Shown here piece by piece: positions 27,369 to 36,004 of a stretch of 64,000 nt of DNA. Made by a program: the position numbers and the translations under genes. The stretch lies in contig NZ_CP005189.1 of the NCBI RefSeq assembly GCF_001563285.1, positions 496,001 through 560,000 on the forward strand. Reading direction: 5' to 3'. The notes below the pieces were generated by a model. The model saw only the letters and a program-made list of their open reading frames with translations, was not told where the DNA came from and did no database searches. Every line of letters starts with the position of its first letter. Position 1 is the stretch's first letter. This DNA is from Sphingobium sp. MI1205 (GTDB lineage: Bacteria; Pseudomonadota; Alphaproteobacteria; Sphingomonadales; Sphingomonadaceae).

Positions 27369-27839
27369 CTAGGTCGCCAATAAATCTGGCGGTTCCGGGG
27401 GAGGGAAAATGGCGTCGATTATGCGCAAGGCGAGGGCGTCGAAACGATAGGGTTTCGCCATGATCGGGCCGAACCGGCACAGATCGGCCGGAAGCTCTTC
27501 ATGGTGCAATCCGCCCGATGTGATCAGTATCCGGATCGCAGGCCAACGTCCGCTGACTTGCCGGACCAGGTCGAAGCCATCCTGTTCGCCAGGCATGTTC
27601 ACATCGGTGAAAATCAGATCAACTCCGCCGTCCAGTTCGTCAAGAACGCCAAGCGCCTGCTCAACATTCTGCGCCGCGAAAACCGTAAATTCCTGATCGA
27701 TCAGAAAATCACAGACATTCATGCTGACAAGGGCTTCATCCTCCACGACGAGAATGATGACCGGCCTTGGAAAACGGGGCCTGCCCGTCTTCCCTGCCCT
27801 TGCGAACCCCCCGTCCGGTGTCATGCTGCCCCATATCAT
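27369..27839 (-). CDS. Stand-alone response regulator receiver domain (CheY-like)
   Basis: A single receiver domain in 156 residues: acidic pair in 'VVEDE' (about 32-34), phospho-acceptor D79 in 'IFTDVNMPG', Thr/Ser in 'ILITSGG' and the conserved Lys in 'MAKPY'. There is no output domain, so it acts through protein contact or as a phosphate relay. A second in-frame ATG at 27824 is equally plausible, as neither has a strong ribosome-binding site. Its partner kinase is not adjacent; the kinase to the right has its own regulator. Confidence 0.85.
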   Translation of the reverse strand: MIWGSMTPDGGFARAGKTGRPRFPRPVIILVVEDEALVSMNVCDFLIDQEFTVFAAQNVEQALGVLDELDGGVDLIFTDVNMPGEQDGFDLVRQVSGRWPAIRILITSGGLHHEELPADLCRFGPIMAKPYRFDALALRIIDAIFPPPEPPDLLAT

Positions 27840-27984
27840 CGAGGTGAGATCTGTGGTCGCGGTGTCCCTGATCTCCGCCCAATCCTTTTATTGGCAGCAT
27901 TTAAGCACGCGTGGCGGGGCAGCGTTATTATAGATTTTATATGCATGGACCGGATCGGACCTGCTGGCTAAGCTGGGAAATGCC

Positions 27985-29520
27985 TTGCAGTCGCCGCCTG
28001 CCACCAGCGCGTCCATGATCCACACCAAGCATCGGAATGCGCCGTCGCACGAAGGGGCAGCGCGGCCTTGGCGGATGAGCATGCTGGCGGCCGCCATCGT
28101 GCTGCCGTCATGGTTCATCGCCATATATGCACAGCCCGCGCTGGGACGCGTCGCCGCTGCTCTGTTCTTTGTCCTGGGCGTCGTCATCTGGGGCGCGATC
28201 GGCGGGCTTGGTCCGGCGCTGGTCGCGGCGACGGCCGCATTCCTGCTCTACAATTTCTATCTGGTCGAGCCGGTCTTGAGCTTTCAGATTTCCACCAGCC
28301 GGGACTTCATGCCCCTGCTGCTGTTCAGCCTGTGCGCAGTGGTGGCCGGCGTTCTTGCCGCGCGGCTCAAGGAACGCGCCACCGCCGCCGACCGCGGCAA
28401 CCGGCAATTGCGCAGCCTGCTGGAAATCAGCCGATCCCTTCAATCGGCGCTGCGCGTCCCGGACATCGCCAAGGCGCTGGACGACCATCTGTCCAACGTT
28501 GGCGGCGCGACACCCACGCTGTTCCTTGTCAGGGATGGATCGTTCGACGCGGCCCGGAAGGCGCCGGATAGCGACAAGGGGCTTCATCTGGTTCGGGACG
28601 CGACAAGATATTCGGGCGGTCCGCGCGAAGAAGGTCCCTTTACGGCCTGTCGGCTGGACAGCAGCACGGGATTTGAAGGGGTCATCCTGTTCGAGCATGG
28701 CCCGTCCCGACGACTGGAAAGCGCGTTCATGTCGGCGCTCGCAAATCTGATCGCTTTGGCGGTCGAGCGCGCCGCCCTGTCGGAAAGCAATGCCGAGCGC
28801 CGTGCCCAGGCGAGGACGGAGGAACTCAAGACGGCGCTGCTTTCATCGGTCAGCCACGATTTTCGCACGCCGCTGACCGCGATCAGCGCTTCGGCATCGA
28901 GCCTTATCGAGTTTCGCGACAAGCTCGATCCGGCGGCGGCAGAGCGTCTGTTGCGGGGAATCGTCAGCGAATGCGACCGCCTGAACCGCTACACATCCAA
29001 CCTTCTGGAGATGAGCCGCCTGGAAGCGGGCCAGTCGCTCGCCCGCAGACAGACATTGGGCGTCGCCGACACGATCGGCGCGATCGTGCAGAGGGTGCGT
29101 CCACGGGCGGGCGATCGCCAGATCGTGCGCCGGGCAAGCGACGATGATCTGCTGGTGACAGTCGACGCCGCCATGTTCGAACTAGTGCTGGTCAATGTGC
29201 TCGACAACGCGATCATCTACAGCGAAAACGGCACGCGCATTGATGTCGATGTCCGCCGCGACGGCGATTATTGCGTCATCAGCATATCGGATGAGGGCCA
29301 GGGCATACCGCCCGAAGATCTCGAAAAGATATTCACCCGCTTCTATCGCGTATCCCGCCCCGACGCATCGCCGCGCGGAAGCGGGCTGGGACTGGCTATC
29401 GCCAAGGGTTTTGTCGAAGCGCTGGGCGGGCGGATCAGCGCCGCGTCGCCAGCTCCGGGCGGATGCAGCACGACCATCACCATCATGCTTCCGCTAGCCA
29501 CAGAGACCTCTCCCGCATGA
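27985..29520 (+). CDS. KdpD-like sensor histidine kinase (DUF4118), lacking the KdpD N-terminal domain
   Basis: Membrane histidine kinase of about 511 residues. Four closely spaced helices (about 30-125) form the DUF4118 sensor region of KdpD; a GAF-like segment follows, then HisKA with the phospho-His in 'SSVSHDFRTPLTA' and an ATPase domain with 'NVLDNAIIYS', 'DEGQGIP' and 'GSGLGLAIAKG'. The 350-residue N-terminal KdpD and UspA domains of the classical protein are absent, as in the short kinases of alphaproteobacteria. The start may be TTG 27985 or the ATG at 28015. It overlaps its regulator by ATGA. No kdpFABC lies nearby. Confidence 0.85.
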   Translation: MQSPPATSASMIHTKHRNAPSHEGAARPWRMSMLAAAIVLPSWFIAIYAQPALGRVAAALFFVLGVVIWGAIGGLGPALVAATAAFLLYNFYLVEPVLSFQISTSRDFMPLLLFSLCAVVAGVLAARLKERATAADRGNRQLRSLLEISRSLQSALRVPDIAKALDDHLSNVGGATPTLFLVRDGSFDAARKAPDSDKGLHLVRDATRYSGGPREEGPFTACRLDSSTGFEGVILFEHGPSRRLESAFMSALANLIALAVERAALSESNAERRAQARTEELKTALLSSVSHDFRTPLTAISASASSLIEFRDKLDPAAAERLLRGIVSECDRLNRYTSNLLEMSRLEAGQSLARRQTLGVADTIGAIVQRVRPRAGDRQIVRRASDDDLLVTVDAAMFELVLVNVLDNAIIYSENGTRIDVDVRRDGDYCVISISDEGQGIPPEDLEKIFTRFYRVSRPDASPRGSGLGLAIAKGFVEALGGRISAASPAPGGCSTTITIMLPLATETSPA

Positions 29521-30203
29521 CCGCCTTGCACATCCTTGTCGTGGACGACGAACCTTCCCTGATCGACGTGCTTCAGCCCGTTCTGGAGACGGCTGGATAC
29601 CGCATCACCGTCGCGCAGGATGGACGCGGCGCCATGGCCGCCATCGAAGCGGTCGAATTCGACCTGATATTGCTGGACCTGGGCTTGCCGGACATTGACG
29701 GCAAGTCGCTGCTGCAACGCATCCGCCTGGATCAGGATGTGCCCGTCATCGTCATTTCGGCGCGGCATCAGGAAGGGGAGAAGATTTCCGCCCTGGACGA
29801 AGGAGCGGACGATTATGTCAACAAGCCCTTCGAGATCGGAGAATTGATGGCCCGCATGCGCGCGGCCATCCGGCGTCATTCATTATCGAAGGCAGAGGCA
29901 TCGACCTATTGCGCGGGCGGACTGACAATTGATTTCCCCACCCGCCGCGTCACTTTGTCAGGAGAGCAGGTGAAATTGTCGCCGAAGGAATATGACCTTT
30001 TGCAAACATTGGCGCGCAAGGCCGGACAAGTCGTCACGCACAAGCGATTGCTGGCCGCCGGATGGGGAGCGGAGGCGACCGATACGCAATATCTGCGCGT
30101 TTATATCGGGCTGCTGCGCCAGAAGATAGAACAGGATCCTTCCGATCCTTCCCTGCTGCTGACCGAACCGGGCGTCGGATACCGTCTGATCGCGGCTAAT
30201 TGA
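29517..30203 (+). CDS. KdpE-like response regulator (OmpR family)
   Basis: A 228-residue transcription factor with an N-terminal receiver (acidic pair D10/D11, phospho-Asp D54 in 'LLDLGLPD', Lys in 'NKPFE') and a C-terminal winged helix ('KLSPKEYDLLQTLARKAGQVVTHKRLL', 'YLRVYIGLLRQKIE', 'GVGYRL'). The start overlaps the upstream kinase stop, so the two are a pair. By analogy with KdpE it would respond to K+ limitation or osmotic change, but its targets are not in the window. Confidence 0.88.
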   Translation: MTALHILVVDDEPSLIDVLQPVLETAGYRITVAQDGRGAMAAIEAVEFDLILLDLGLPDIDGKSLLQRIRLDQDVPVIVISARHQEGEKISALDEGADDYVNKPFEIGELMARMRAAIRRHSLSKAEASTYCAGGLTIDFPTRRVTLSGEQVKLSPKEYDLLQTLARKAGQVVTHKRLLAAGWGAEATDTQYLRVYIGLLRQKIEQDPSDPSLLLTEPGVGYRLIAAN

Positions 30204-30339
30204 GATGGTACGACAGATTCGCCATGGCGCTGGCGTCAGGCGCACCGAAAAACCGCTATGCTGGCCTTTTTCAATGGCTTGGCCTAGAATGGCGCAGTCC
30301 CGTCATATCCCCCGACAACGCTTTTCCCAAGGATAGCTC

Positions 30340-30717
30340 ATGCCCAGGATATTCTACGCAGCCGTTCCCTTGCTCCTCCTGACCGCCTTCCCGGCTTTGG
30401 CGTCGGATGGAGCGCAAACCGGCCCAATTGCGAAGGGCCAGCCCACAAAACTGACGCCCCGGCAAATTCACGCCTATGCTTCGGCGTTATTGGAAATTCA
30501 GACGTTGAAGCAAAAGTTGTCATCGCAGCTGGCGAAGCTGGAGCCGCAGCAGGCTGACCTCCTTCAGAGCCGCGCGCAGGCAGAGATGGTCCGCGTGGTG
30601 GAAAAGCACGGATTGGACCTTTCGGCCTTCAACGCCATAAGTGCTGAGGTCGAACGGCAAGGGCGCCTCCGGGATCAGGTGAAGCAGCTGATGATGGAAG
30701 AACTTCTTTCGACCTGA
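30340..30717 (+). CDS. Small secreted helical protein, DUF4168-like
   Basis: A 125-residue exported protein: signal peptide ending 'FPALASD' (about residue 22), then a helical region with 'LTPRQIHAYASALLEIQTLKQ' and 'VEKHGLDLSAFNAISAEVERQGRLRDQV', the spacing seen in DUF4168 proteins. Function unknown. AAGGAT lies 5 bases before the ATG. It follows the two-component pair after 136 bp and might be one of its targets, which is only a guess from position. Confidence 0.65.
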   Translation: MPRIFYAAVPLLLLTAFPALASDGAQTGPIAKGQPTKLTPRQIHAYASALLEIQTLKQKLSSQLAKLEPQQADLLQSRAQAEMVRVVEKHGLDLSAFNAISAEVERQGRLRDQVKQLMMEELLST

Positions 30718-30764
30718 CATGACGCCAGACTTCCCGATCCCATGGAATATGTGAGGAATACATC

Positions 30765-31151
30765 ATGAGCCGGGCATTCATTCTCATGTTCTTCGCGGCG
30801 GCGATCATGCCGGTTTCGGCGAGCGAGGCCGTGGAGGGGACGAGGGACATACCGGCCTTCTTCTCGGGCGACCGGCTGTTCGAAATATGTTCGCAGCCCA
30901 ATTACGGCCAGTGCTCAATGTATGTCGCTGGCGTCATCGATGGCATGTTCTATGCCGATGGCGAAGGCGGCAGTCAGGCGATCTGCCGCACCGAAATCAC
31001 CAATCAAGCGGCTGCGGAACTGGTGCTGAACCGGCTGTCCGGCGATGCCGAACTGCGTTCACTGTCGGCCGCAGCCGCGGTCCACGCCGCCATCGCTGAT
31101 CGGCTATCCTGTCCGGATCCGGCCTCCGCTATCCTCGCCAAGCAGTCCTGA
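30765..31151 (+). CDS. Small secreted Rap1a/Tai-like protein
   Basis: A 128-residue exported protein with a signal peptide ending 'PVSASEA' and the Rap1a/Tai pattern: 'FEICSQPNYGQCSMYVAGVIDG' (two cysteines), 'ICRTEITNQAAAELVLNRL', and a final 'LSCPDP'. Rap1a was found as an immunity protein for type VI amidase effectors, but the domain is common in small periplasmic proteins with no toxin nearby, as here. GTGAGGAAT precedes the ATG. It follows the DUF4168-like gene by 47 bp and may be co-transcribed. Confidence 0.65.
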   Translation: MSRAFILMFFAAAIMPVSASEAVEGTRDIPAFFSGDRLFEICSQPNYGQCSMYVAGVIDGMFYADGEGGSQAICRTEITNQAAAELVLNRLSGDAELRSLSAAAAVHAAIADRLSCPDPASAILAKQS

Positions 31152-31182
31152 TCGCATCGTCAACCGGAAACGCGCCTGACGC

Positions 31183-32679
31183 TCAATGCGGCACCGTGCC
31201 TATTTCCACGCCCGTCTTGTCATGCAGCGCGAAGCGATCGACGATGTCGGCGCTGGCCCTGTTATAGCCGATGACATTCACCATCTGCCCTTCGCGCCGC
31301 AGCCGCGCCACGATCTTGTCCAGCGCGCCAACGGCGGAGATGTCCCAGAAGTGCGCCCCCGATACGTCGATCGTGACATGCGGCGCGCGTTGCTGGGCCT
31401 GAAAAGCGCGGGTGAAGCGATCGACCGAGGCGAAGAAGATCTGCCCGGTCACCCGGTATGTCGCATGGCCGCCATCTTCCGACAGGTCGAGTTCGACGGC
31501 GAACATGCGCTGCACCTTGCCAGCGAAGAATATGCCCGAAAGCAGCACGCCCGCCAGCACGCCTAGCGACAGGTCGCGCGTCGCCACCACGACCGCCACG
31601 GTCACCAGCATCACCACGGACGAGGTCGGCGGATGGCGGCGCAGATTGGGAATAGAATTCCAGCTGAATGTGCCGATCGACACCATGATCATCACGGCCA
31701 CCAGCGCGGGCATCGGCACCTGTCCCACCCACGGCCCCAGCACGGCGAGCAGGAACAGCAGGAAAGCGCCCGCCACGAATGTCGATAGCCGCCCGCGCCC
31801 GCCCGACGTCACGTTGATGACCGACTGGCCGATCATCGCACAGCCGCCCATTCCGCCCAGAAAGGCCGAAACGACGTTCGCCCCGCCCTGCCCCAGGCAT
31901 TCGCGCCGCTTGTCGCTGTCCGTGTCCGTCATGTCGTCCACGATCTGCGCCGTCAGCAGCGATTCCAGCAGCCCGACCGCCGCCATCGTCACCGAATAGG
32001 GCAGGATGATGCGCAGCGTGTCCAGCGTCAGCGGCACCTGCGGGAATGCGAATGCGGGCAGTCCTTCAGGCAGCTTCCCCATGTCGCCGACCGTGTTCAC
32101 TGGCAGGCCCAGCCCGATGCTGATCAAGGTCAGCAGCAGAATCGCGACGAGCGGCGATGGCACCGCCTTCGTCAAGCGAGGGAACAGATAGATGATGGCA
32201 AGGCCGCCCGCGACCATCGCGTAGGTCTGCCACCCGACATTGGTCAGTTGCGGCAGCTGCGCCAGGAAAATGAGGATGGCCAGCGCGTTGACGAAGCCGG
32301 TAATGACCGAGCGCGAGACGAACTGCATCAGCAGGTCCAGCCGCAGCAGCCCCGCCACCGCCTGAATGATGCCCATCAGGATGGTCGCGGCAAAAAGATA
32401 TTCGACCCCATGTTCGCGCACCAGCGGCGTCACCAGTACGGCGACAGCCGCCGTCGCGGCGGAAATCATGCCGGGACGGCCGCCGATAAAGGCGATCACC
32501 ATGGCGATGGCGACCGACGCATAAAGGCCCACGCGCGGATCGACCCCCGCGATGATCGAAAAGCCGATGGCTTCGGGAATAAGCGCGAGAGCAACGACGA
32601 TGCCCGCCAGCAGTTCCTTGCGCATGGATGCGCCATCGGTGAACCACTGCCGACGATAAGAGGTTAGATTGCCAGTCAT
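31183..32679 (-). CDS. SulP family anion transporter with STAS domain
   Basis: Inner-membrane carrier of 498 residues for sulfate or bicarbonate. '[28 protein letters not shown]' at about 25-52 is the SulP signature, about 12 helices follow, and a C-terminal STAS domain (about 400-498, '[20 protein letters not shown]') lies in the cytoplasm. It is preceded by a leader of nearly 190 bp with several hairpins, which suggests control at the RNA level. The ribosome-binding site next to the ATG is weak (GTGGAAAA), consistent with a regulated start. Confidence 0.9.
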   Translation of the reverse strand: MTGNLTSYRRQWFTDGASMRKELLAGIVVALALIPEAIGFSIIAGVDPRVGLYASVAIAMVIAFIGGRPGMISAATAAVAVLVTPLVREHGVEYLFAATILMGIIQAVAGLLRLDLLMQFVSRSVITGFVNALAILIFLAQLPQLTNVGWQTYAMVAGGLAIIYLFPRLTKAVPSPLVAILLLTLISIGLGLPVNTVGDMGKLPEGLPAFAFPQVPLTLDTLRIILPYSVTMAAVGLLESLLTAQIVDDMTDTDSDKRRECLGQGGANVVSAFLGGMGGCAMIGQSVINVTSGGRGRLSTFVAGAFLLFLLAVLGPWVGQVPMPALVAVMIMVSIGTFSWNSIPNLRRHPPTSSVVMLVTVAVVVATRDLSLGVLAGVLLSGIFFAGKVQRMFAVELDLSEDGGHATYRVTGQIFFASVDRFTRAFQAQQRAPHVTIDVSGAHFWDISAVGALDKIVARLRREGQMVNVIGYNRASADIVDRFALHDKTGVEIGTVPH

Positions 32680-32699
32680 TCAAAAATTTTCCACATCAA

Positions 32700-32871
32700 G
32701 GCACATGGCGCTTTGAAGCGCGGATCATTCCAAGTCATGTGTGATGTTGTCCGGCGGATCGGCGGCCGGAATAGCCACCCGGATTTTCACCGGGTCCTTG
32801 CGAATGGGGGCGGCTTAACCCATGGAAATGGCCGATGGCAAGAGCCGTTTAGTCCCCTCCCTGCCATCGGC
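32700..32871 (-). ncRNA. Structured leader upstream of sulP (possible cis-regulatory RNA)
   Basis: Read on the minus strand towards the sulP start, this stretch has three stems: GCCGATGGCA/TGCCATCGGC (32831-32840 with 32862-32871), ACCCGG/CCGGGT around a TGAAAAT loop (about 32775-32795), and GCGCTT/AAGCGC (about 32708-32721) nested within CACATG/CATGTG. Candidate alphaproteobacterial leaders of the sul1 type are known upstream of sulfate-transporter genes; I cannot confirm a match. The outermost stem could instead be the terminator of the beta-helix gene that ends at 32874. Confidence 0.35.
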
Positions 32872-32873
32872 GA

Positions 32874-34508
32874 TCATGGCTTGGGCCGGGCTTCGACCCA
32901 GGTGGTGCGGCGGGGTGTGAGAAGCGCGACGGGCTGGCCAAGCTCCCTTGCAAGCATGGTCATCATCCAGTTGCGATGGCTGACGAGGAACGCATCGAAC
33001 CCTTCGGGATTGGCGGGATCGAATGTGGGGACTGACCAGTCCGCCTCCGCCGCCTGATAGTCTGCCTGCCAGATGCCGCGCGGATCGTCGGGCGCATCGA
33101 CATGGCGGCCAAGGAAGCTGTTTCCATCGAACCGGATCGCAGGCGAATGGGGGAAGCCGGACGCGACGATATAATCCGGCCCGTCGCGGCTTACTTCATG
33201 CCCATAGCGCACCGCACCGGCGACCGCGAAAAGATTGTTGGTGAAACTGACATCGCTTGGCCAGCCCTGCCATTGGGTCGCGGCGACCATGGTGACATCC
33301 TGATCGCTGCCGACATGGATGACATTGCCCTCTATCCGCGCATGGGCGATGCCGCCCGACAGCTGGATGATGCGCGCGCCGTCATGGCGGCTGACATTGG
33401 CGCGCACGATGCTGCCCTGATTGCCGATATTGTCAGGCCCCGTCCGGCCCGGCGAGCAGATCAGGACGAAGCCGCCTTCATTATCGTGGCTGAAATTATG
33501 GGCGATGATGGTGCCGCGCGAGTTGAAATCGGAATCAAATCCCTGCCCGTCCCATCGACCGTGGGTATAGGCCGCCTCGTTCAGCTGGATCAGCGTGTTA
33601 TCGGTGCTCCACTGCCAGATGGCGACATTATAGCCGGGCGCGCGGCTCGCCGCATAGCGGACCACATTATGTTCGACCAGCGCGCCGTCCGTTCCCCGTG
33701 GCACGATGCCGTCGCCGCCAATATCCTCAAGATAATTGTCGCGGATGACCACCCGTTCACTGGGGAACCAGCGATCCAGCGTGACCTGATCGCTGATGCC
33801 CGCGATACCCGACCGGTCCACCCGCCAGATGATGTTGCGTTCGATCGTCAGATTGTGAAAGCGCGTCGCCCGCTTGTTGCCCAGCGCGCGGAAAACGATG
33901 CCGCCATTGTCCTTGCGCTCGTTCGTGCCGCGCACGTCATGGATGTACATGTCCCGCACGGCGATGTTGCGCGCGACCCCTGCATCCTGCTGCGATATCA
34001 GCACGCCGTAGCGGGGCGCCGGGGGCGCGCCGTCATTGGTCACTTCCAGCCCGCCGACCTCGACATATTCAGCGTTCAGGATCGCCACCCCATATTCCGA
34101 GACGCCGCCCGCATCGATCCGTGGGCGCGCGCCGGTTCCCGTGGCCTCGACGATGATCGGTGCGTTCCGCCTGCCCGACCGGGAGATGACGAGCGGCTCT
34201 CGCCAGACCGATCCGGCGGCCAGCAGCACCCGGTCGCCCGGCTTGAGGCGGACTTTTCCTATCCGGGCGAGCGATTGCCAGGCCGTGGCTGGCGACGACG
34301 CGTCGTTCCGGTCATCCCCGTTGACGGCGTCCACATGATAATCCCGCGCGCTGGCCCCCGTGGCGGTGAGCATCGCGAAAAGGAAAAGAAGCAGCAGCAA
34401 CAGACGTTTGCCACGCCTTTTGGTTCGGGTGGAACCGATATGCGGCGGTCGATGGCTGGTGACGGAGGGGAATCGGGTTTCCGGCGCAAAGACGCTTCCT
34501 GTCAGCAT
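32874..34508 (-). CDS. Secreted right-handed parallel beta-helix protein
   Basis: A 544-residue exported protein. A basic stretch and hydrophobic core ('RLLLLLLFLFAMLTATGASA', about 30-50) form a signal peptide; then 'YHVDAVNGDDRNDASSPATAWQSLARI', the usual opening of parallel beta-helix (polysaccharide-lyase or chondroitinase-B-like) proteins, and many short repeats such as 'VVIRDNYLEDIGGDGI' and 'ARIEGNVIHVGSD'. It may bind or cut a polysaccharide. The open frame reaches 34721; the ATG at 34508 is chosen because GGGAGG lies upstream, although at a wide 14 bases. No glycan operon is adjacent. Confidence 0.7.
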   Translation of the reverse strand: MLTGSVFAPETRFPSVTSHRPPHIGSTRTKRRGKRLLLLLLFLFAMLTATGASARDYHVDAVNGDDRNDASSPATAWQSLARIGKVRLKPGDRVLLAAGSVWREPLVISRSGRRNAPIIVEATGTGARPRIDAGGVSEYGVAILNAEYVEVGGLEVTNDGAPPAPRYGVLISQQDAGVARNIAVRDMYIHDVRGTNERKDNGGIVFRALGNKRATRFHNLTIERNIIWRVDRSGIAGISDQVTLDRWFPSERVVIRDNYLEDIGGDGIVPRGTDGALVEHNVVRYAASRAPGYNVAIWQWSTDNTLIQLNEAAYTHGRWDGQGFDSDFNSRGTIIAHNFSHDNEGGFVLICSPGRTGPDNIGNQGSIVRANVSRHDGARIIQLSGGIAHARIEGNVIHVGSDQDVTMVAATQWQGWPSDVSFTNNLFAVAGAVRYGHEVSRDGPDYIVASGFPHSPAIRFDGNSFLGRHVDAPDDPRGIWQADYQAAEADWSVPTFDPANPEGFDAFLVSHRNWMMTMLARELGQPVALLTPRRTTWVEARPKP

Positions 34509-34542
34509 GGCGATGACGATGATAACCTCCCAGCCCCTTACC

Positions 34543-34764
34543 TCAACGCCCGATGATCTGGGCGAAGGATGCGACCCCCGACGTGACTGACGGAGCATGG
34601 GGCGCGCTTTCCGTAACGACCGGCTGCGCAGATCCGATCCCGGCGAACATCGCTTCGATGTTGCGCATGCACAGGGCGCCGCTATCGCTGGCGAGCATGT
34701 ACCTATCGGGAGCAACGTCACCGATCCGCGGGGTTCCGGTTTCGAAAGTCGTTGCGTCAGTCAT
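34543..34764 (-). CDS. Small hypothetical protein, 73 residues
   Basis: Not recognised. The ATG at 34764 is preceded by TGAGG at 5-6 bases, which supports translation. The protein is acidic to neutral, has one Cys ('GALCMRNIEAMFAG') and ends 'VASFAQIIGR'; it has no signal peptide or membrane segment. It is divergent from the persulfide-dioxygenase-like gene across about 100 bp and sits 34 bp before the beta-helix gene on the same strand, so it could be the first gene of that transcript. Confidence 0.55.
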   Translation of the reverse strand: MTDATTFETGTPRIGDVAPDRYMLASDSGALCMRNIEAMFAGIGSAQPVVTESAPHAPSVTSGVASFAQIIGR

Positions 34765-34865
34765 TTTTGCCTCACTGCAAGGGACCTGATCGCAGAGCAA
34801 GCCCTTGACGATTTCGACATATTCAGATACATGATTGCTGTAAATGTTAAATCATGGAGAATCGC

Positions 34866-35783
34866 ATGGCCGATGAAATACTCTCCAAGGCCGCGAGCCA
34901 GGTGGTCGCCGCGCAAAAGGGCGTGCCAGTGATCCAGTCCTTTTTCGATGCGCCGACGTTCACCGTGACATATGTGGTTCATGACGCCGGAACGCGCCGC
35001 GCCGCCGTGATAGACAGCGTGCTTTCCTATGATCCGGCGTCGGGCCGGACATCTTTCGATGCGGCCGACCATGTCATCGCCTATGTCACGGATCAGGGGC
35101 TGAGGGTCGACTGGCTTCTGGAAACACATGCCCATGCGGACCATCTTTCGGCTGCGCCCTATCTCCAGCAGAAGCTGGGCGGAAAGATCGCGATAGGCGC
35201 GCACATTTGCGAAGTGCAGCAGACGTTCGGCAAGCTGTTCAACGCTGAACCCGCTTTCCAGCGCGACGGATCGGACTTCGACCAGCTCTGGAAGGATGGC
35301 GACAGTTTCAATATCGGCAATCTGCCGGTGACGGTGCTGCATGTGCCGGGCCACACGCCCGCCTGCGTCGCCTATGTCATCGGCGACGCGGTGTTCGTTG
35401 GCGATACCATGTTCATGCCAGATTATGGCACCGCGCGGGCGGACTTCCCCGGCGGAGACGCACGCACTCTGTTCCGTTCGCTGCGCCGCCTGCTGGAATT
35501 GCCGCCCGAGACGCGCCTTTTCATGTGCCACGACTATCTGCCGGAAGGGCGCGACCAACATGTCTGGGAAACGACGGTCGGCGAACAACGCCGCGCCAAT
35601 GTCCATGCCCATGACGGCATCAGCGAGGATGAATTCGTCGCCATGCGCGAAGCGCGCGACCGCACGCTGGACATGCCGCGCCTGATCCTGCCTTCGGTTC
35701 AGGTGAACATGCGCGCGGGGCATCTGCCGCCCGCCGAGGACAATGGCGTCACCTACCTCAAAATCCCGGTGAACCAGCTATGA
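34866..35783 (+). CDS. MBL-fold protein, persulfide dioxygenase-like (ETHE1/Blh type)
   Basis: Probably oxidises glutathione persulfide to sulfite in sulfide detoxification. The 305 residues hold the metallo-beta-lactamase fold with 'THAHADH' (H88, H90, D92, H93), 'VPGHTPACVAYVIGD' and 'CHDY', consistent with the mononuclear-iron ETHE1/Blh group. GGAG lies 6 bases before the ATG at 34866; an in-frame ATG at 34854 lacks this. Downstream come part of a DUF6691 gene and a TauE exporter, the usual partners of Blh. The BigR regulator often found with this set is not visible. Confidence 0.88.
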   Translation: MADEILSKAASQVVAAQKGVPVIQSFFDAPTFTVTYVVHDAGTRRAAVIDSVLSYDPASGRTSFDAADHVIAYVTDQGLRVDWLLETHAHADHLSAAPYLQQKLGGKIAIGAHICEVQQTFGKLFNAEPAFQRDGSDFDQLWKDGDSFNIGNLPVTVLHVPGHTPACVAYVIGDAVFVGDTMFMPDYGTARADFPGGDARTLFRSLRRLLELPPETRLFMCHDYLPEGRDQHVWETTVGEQRRANVHAHDGISEDEFVAMREARDRTLDMPRLILPSVQVNMRAGHLPPAEDNGVTYLKIPVNQL

Positions 35784-36004
35784 TCGCAGCCTTTCCCCAC
35801 GCCCAGCCGGTCGAAGGCCTGATCGGCATAGGCTGGGGCATTGGCGGCTTTTGCCACCCAGCCATCGCGAGCCTGGCGCTGGCGCCGCAATCCGCCGTGA
35901 TTTTCACGGTCGCGATGCTGGCAGGCATGGCGCTCCACCGCTTCATGACGCAAGGCCCGCTATGGACGGCAAGCCGATCCGCGCAGGGCATCCGTCATGG
36001 ATAG
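35780..36004 (+). pseudogene. C-terminal half of a DUF6691 (YeeE/YedE-like) membrane protein
   Basis: A 74-residue reading frame overlapping the MBL gene by ATGA. 'LIGIGWGIGGFC' and 'VIFTVAMLAGMALHRFM' match the second half of DUF6691 proteins (about 140 residues), which move sulfur species with a YeeE/YedE partner. The first half and the partner gene are missing, and the usual Cys-Pro-Gly reads Cys-His-Pro. It may be a deletion remnant that is still translated because it keeps the coupled start. It overlaps the TauE start by 8 bases. Confidence 0.65.

Noticed and set aside
30765..31151. Type VI immunity protein
   Set aside because: Rap1a-like domain only; no amidase effector or type VI gene is near.
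33102..34556. Plus-strand frame of 484 codons opposite the beta-helix gene
   Set aside because: No signal peptide, ribosome-binding site or domain; the minus frame has a signal peptide and beta-helix repeats.
34036..34866. BigR/ArsR regulator for the sulfur cluster
   Set aside because: Looked for near the MBL gene because it is usual; the only small gene there has no winged-helix pattern.
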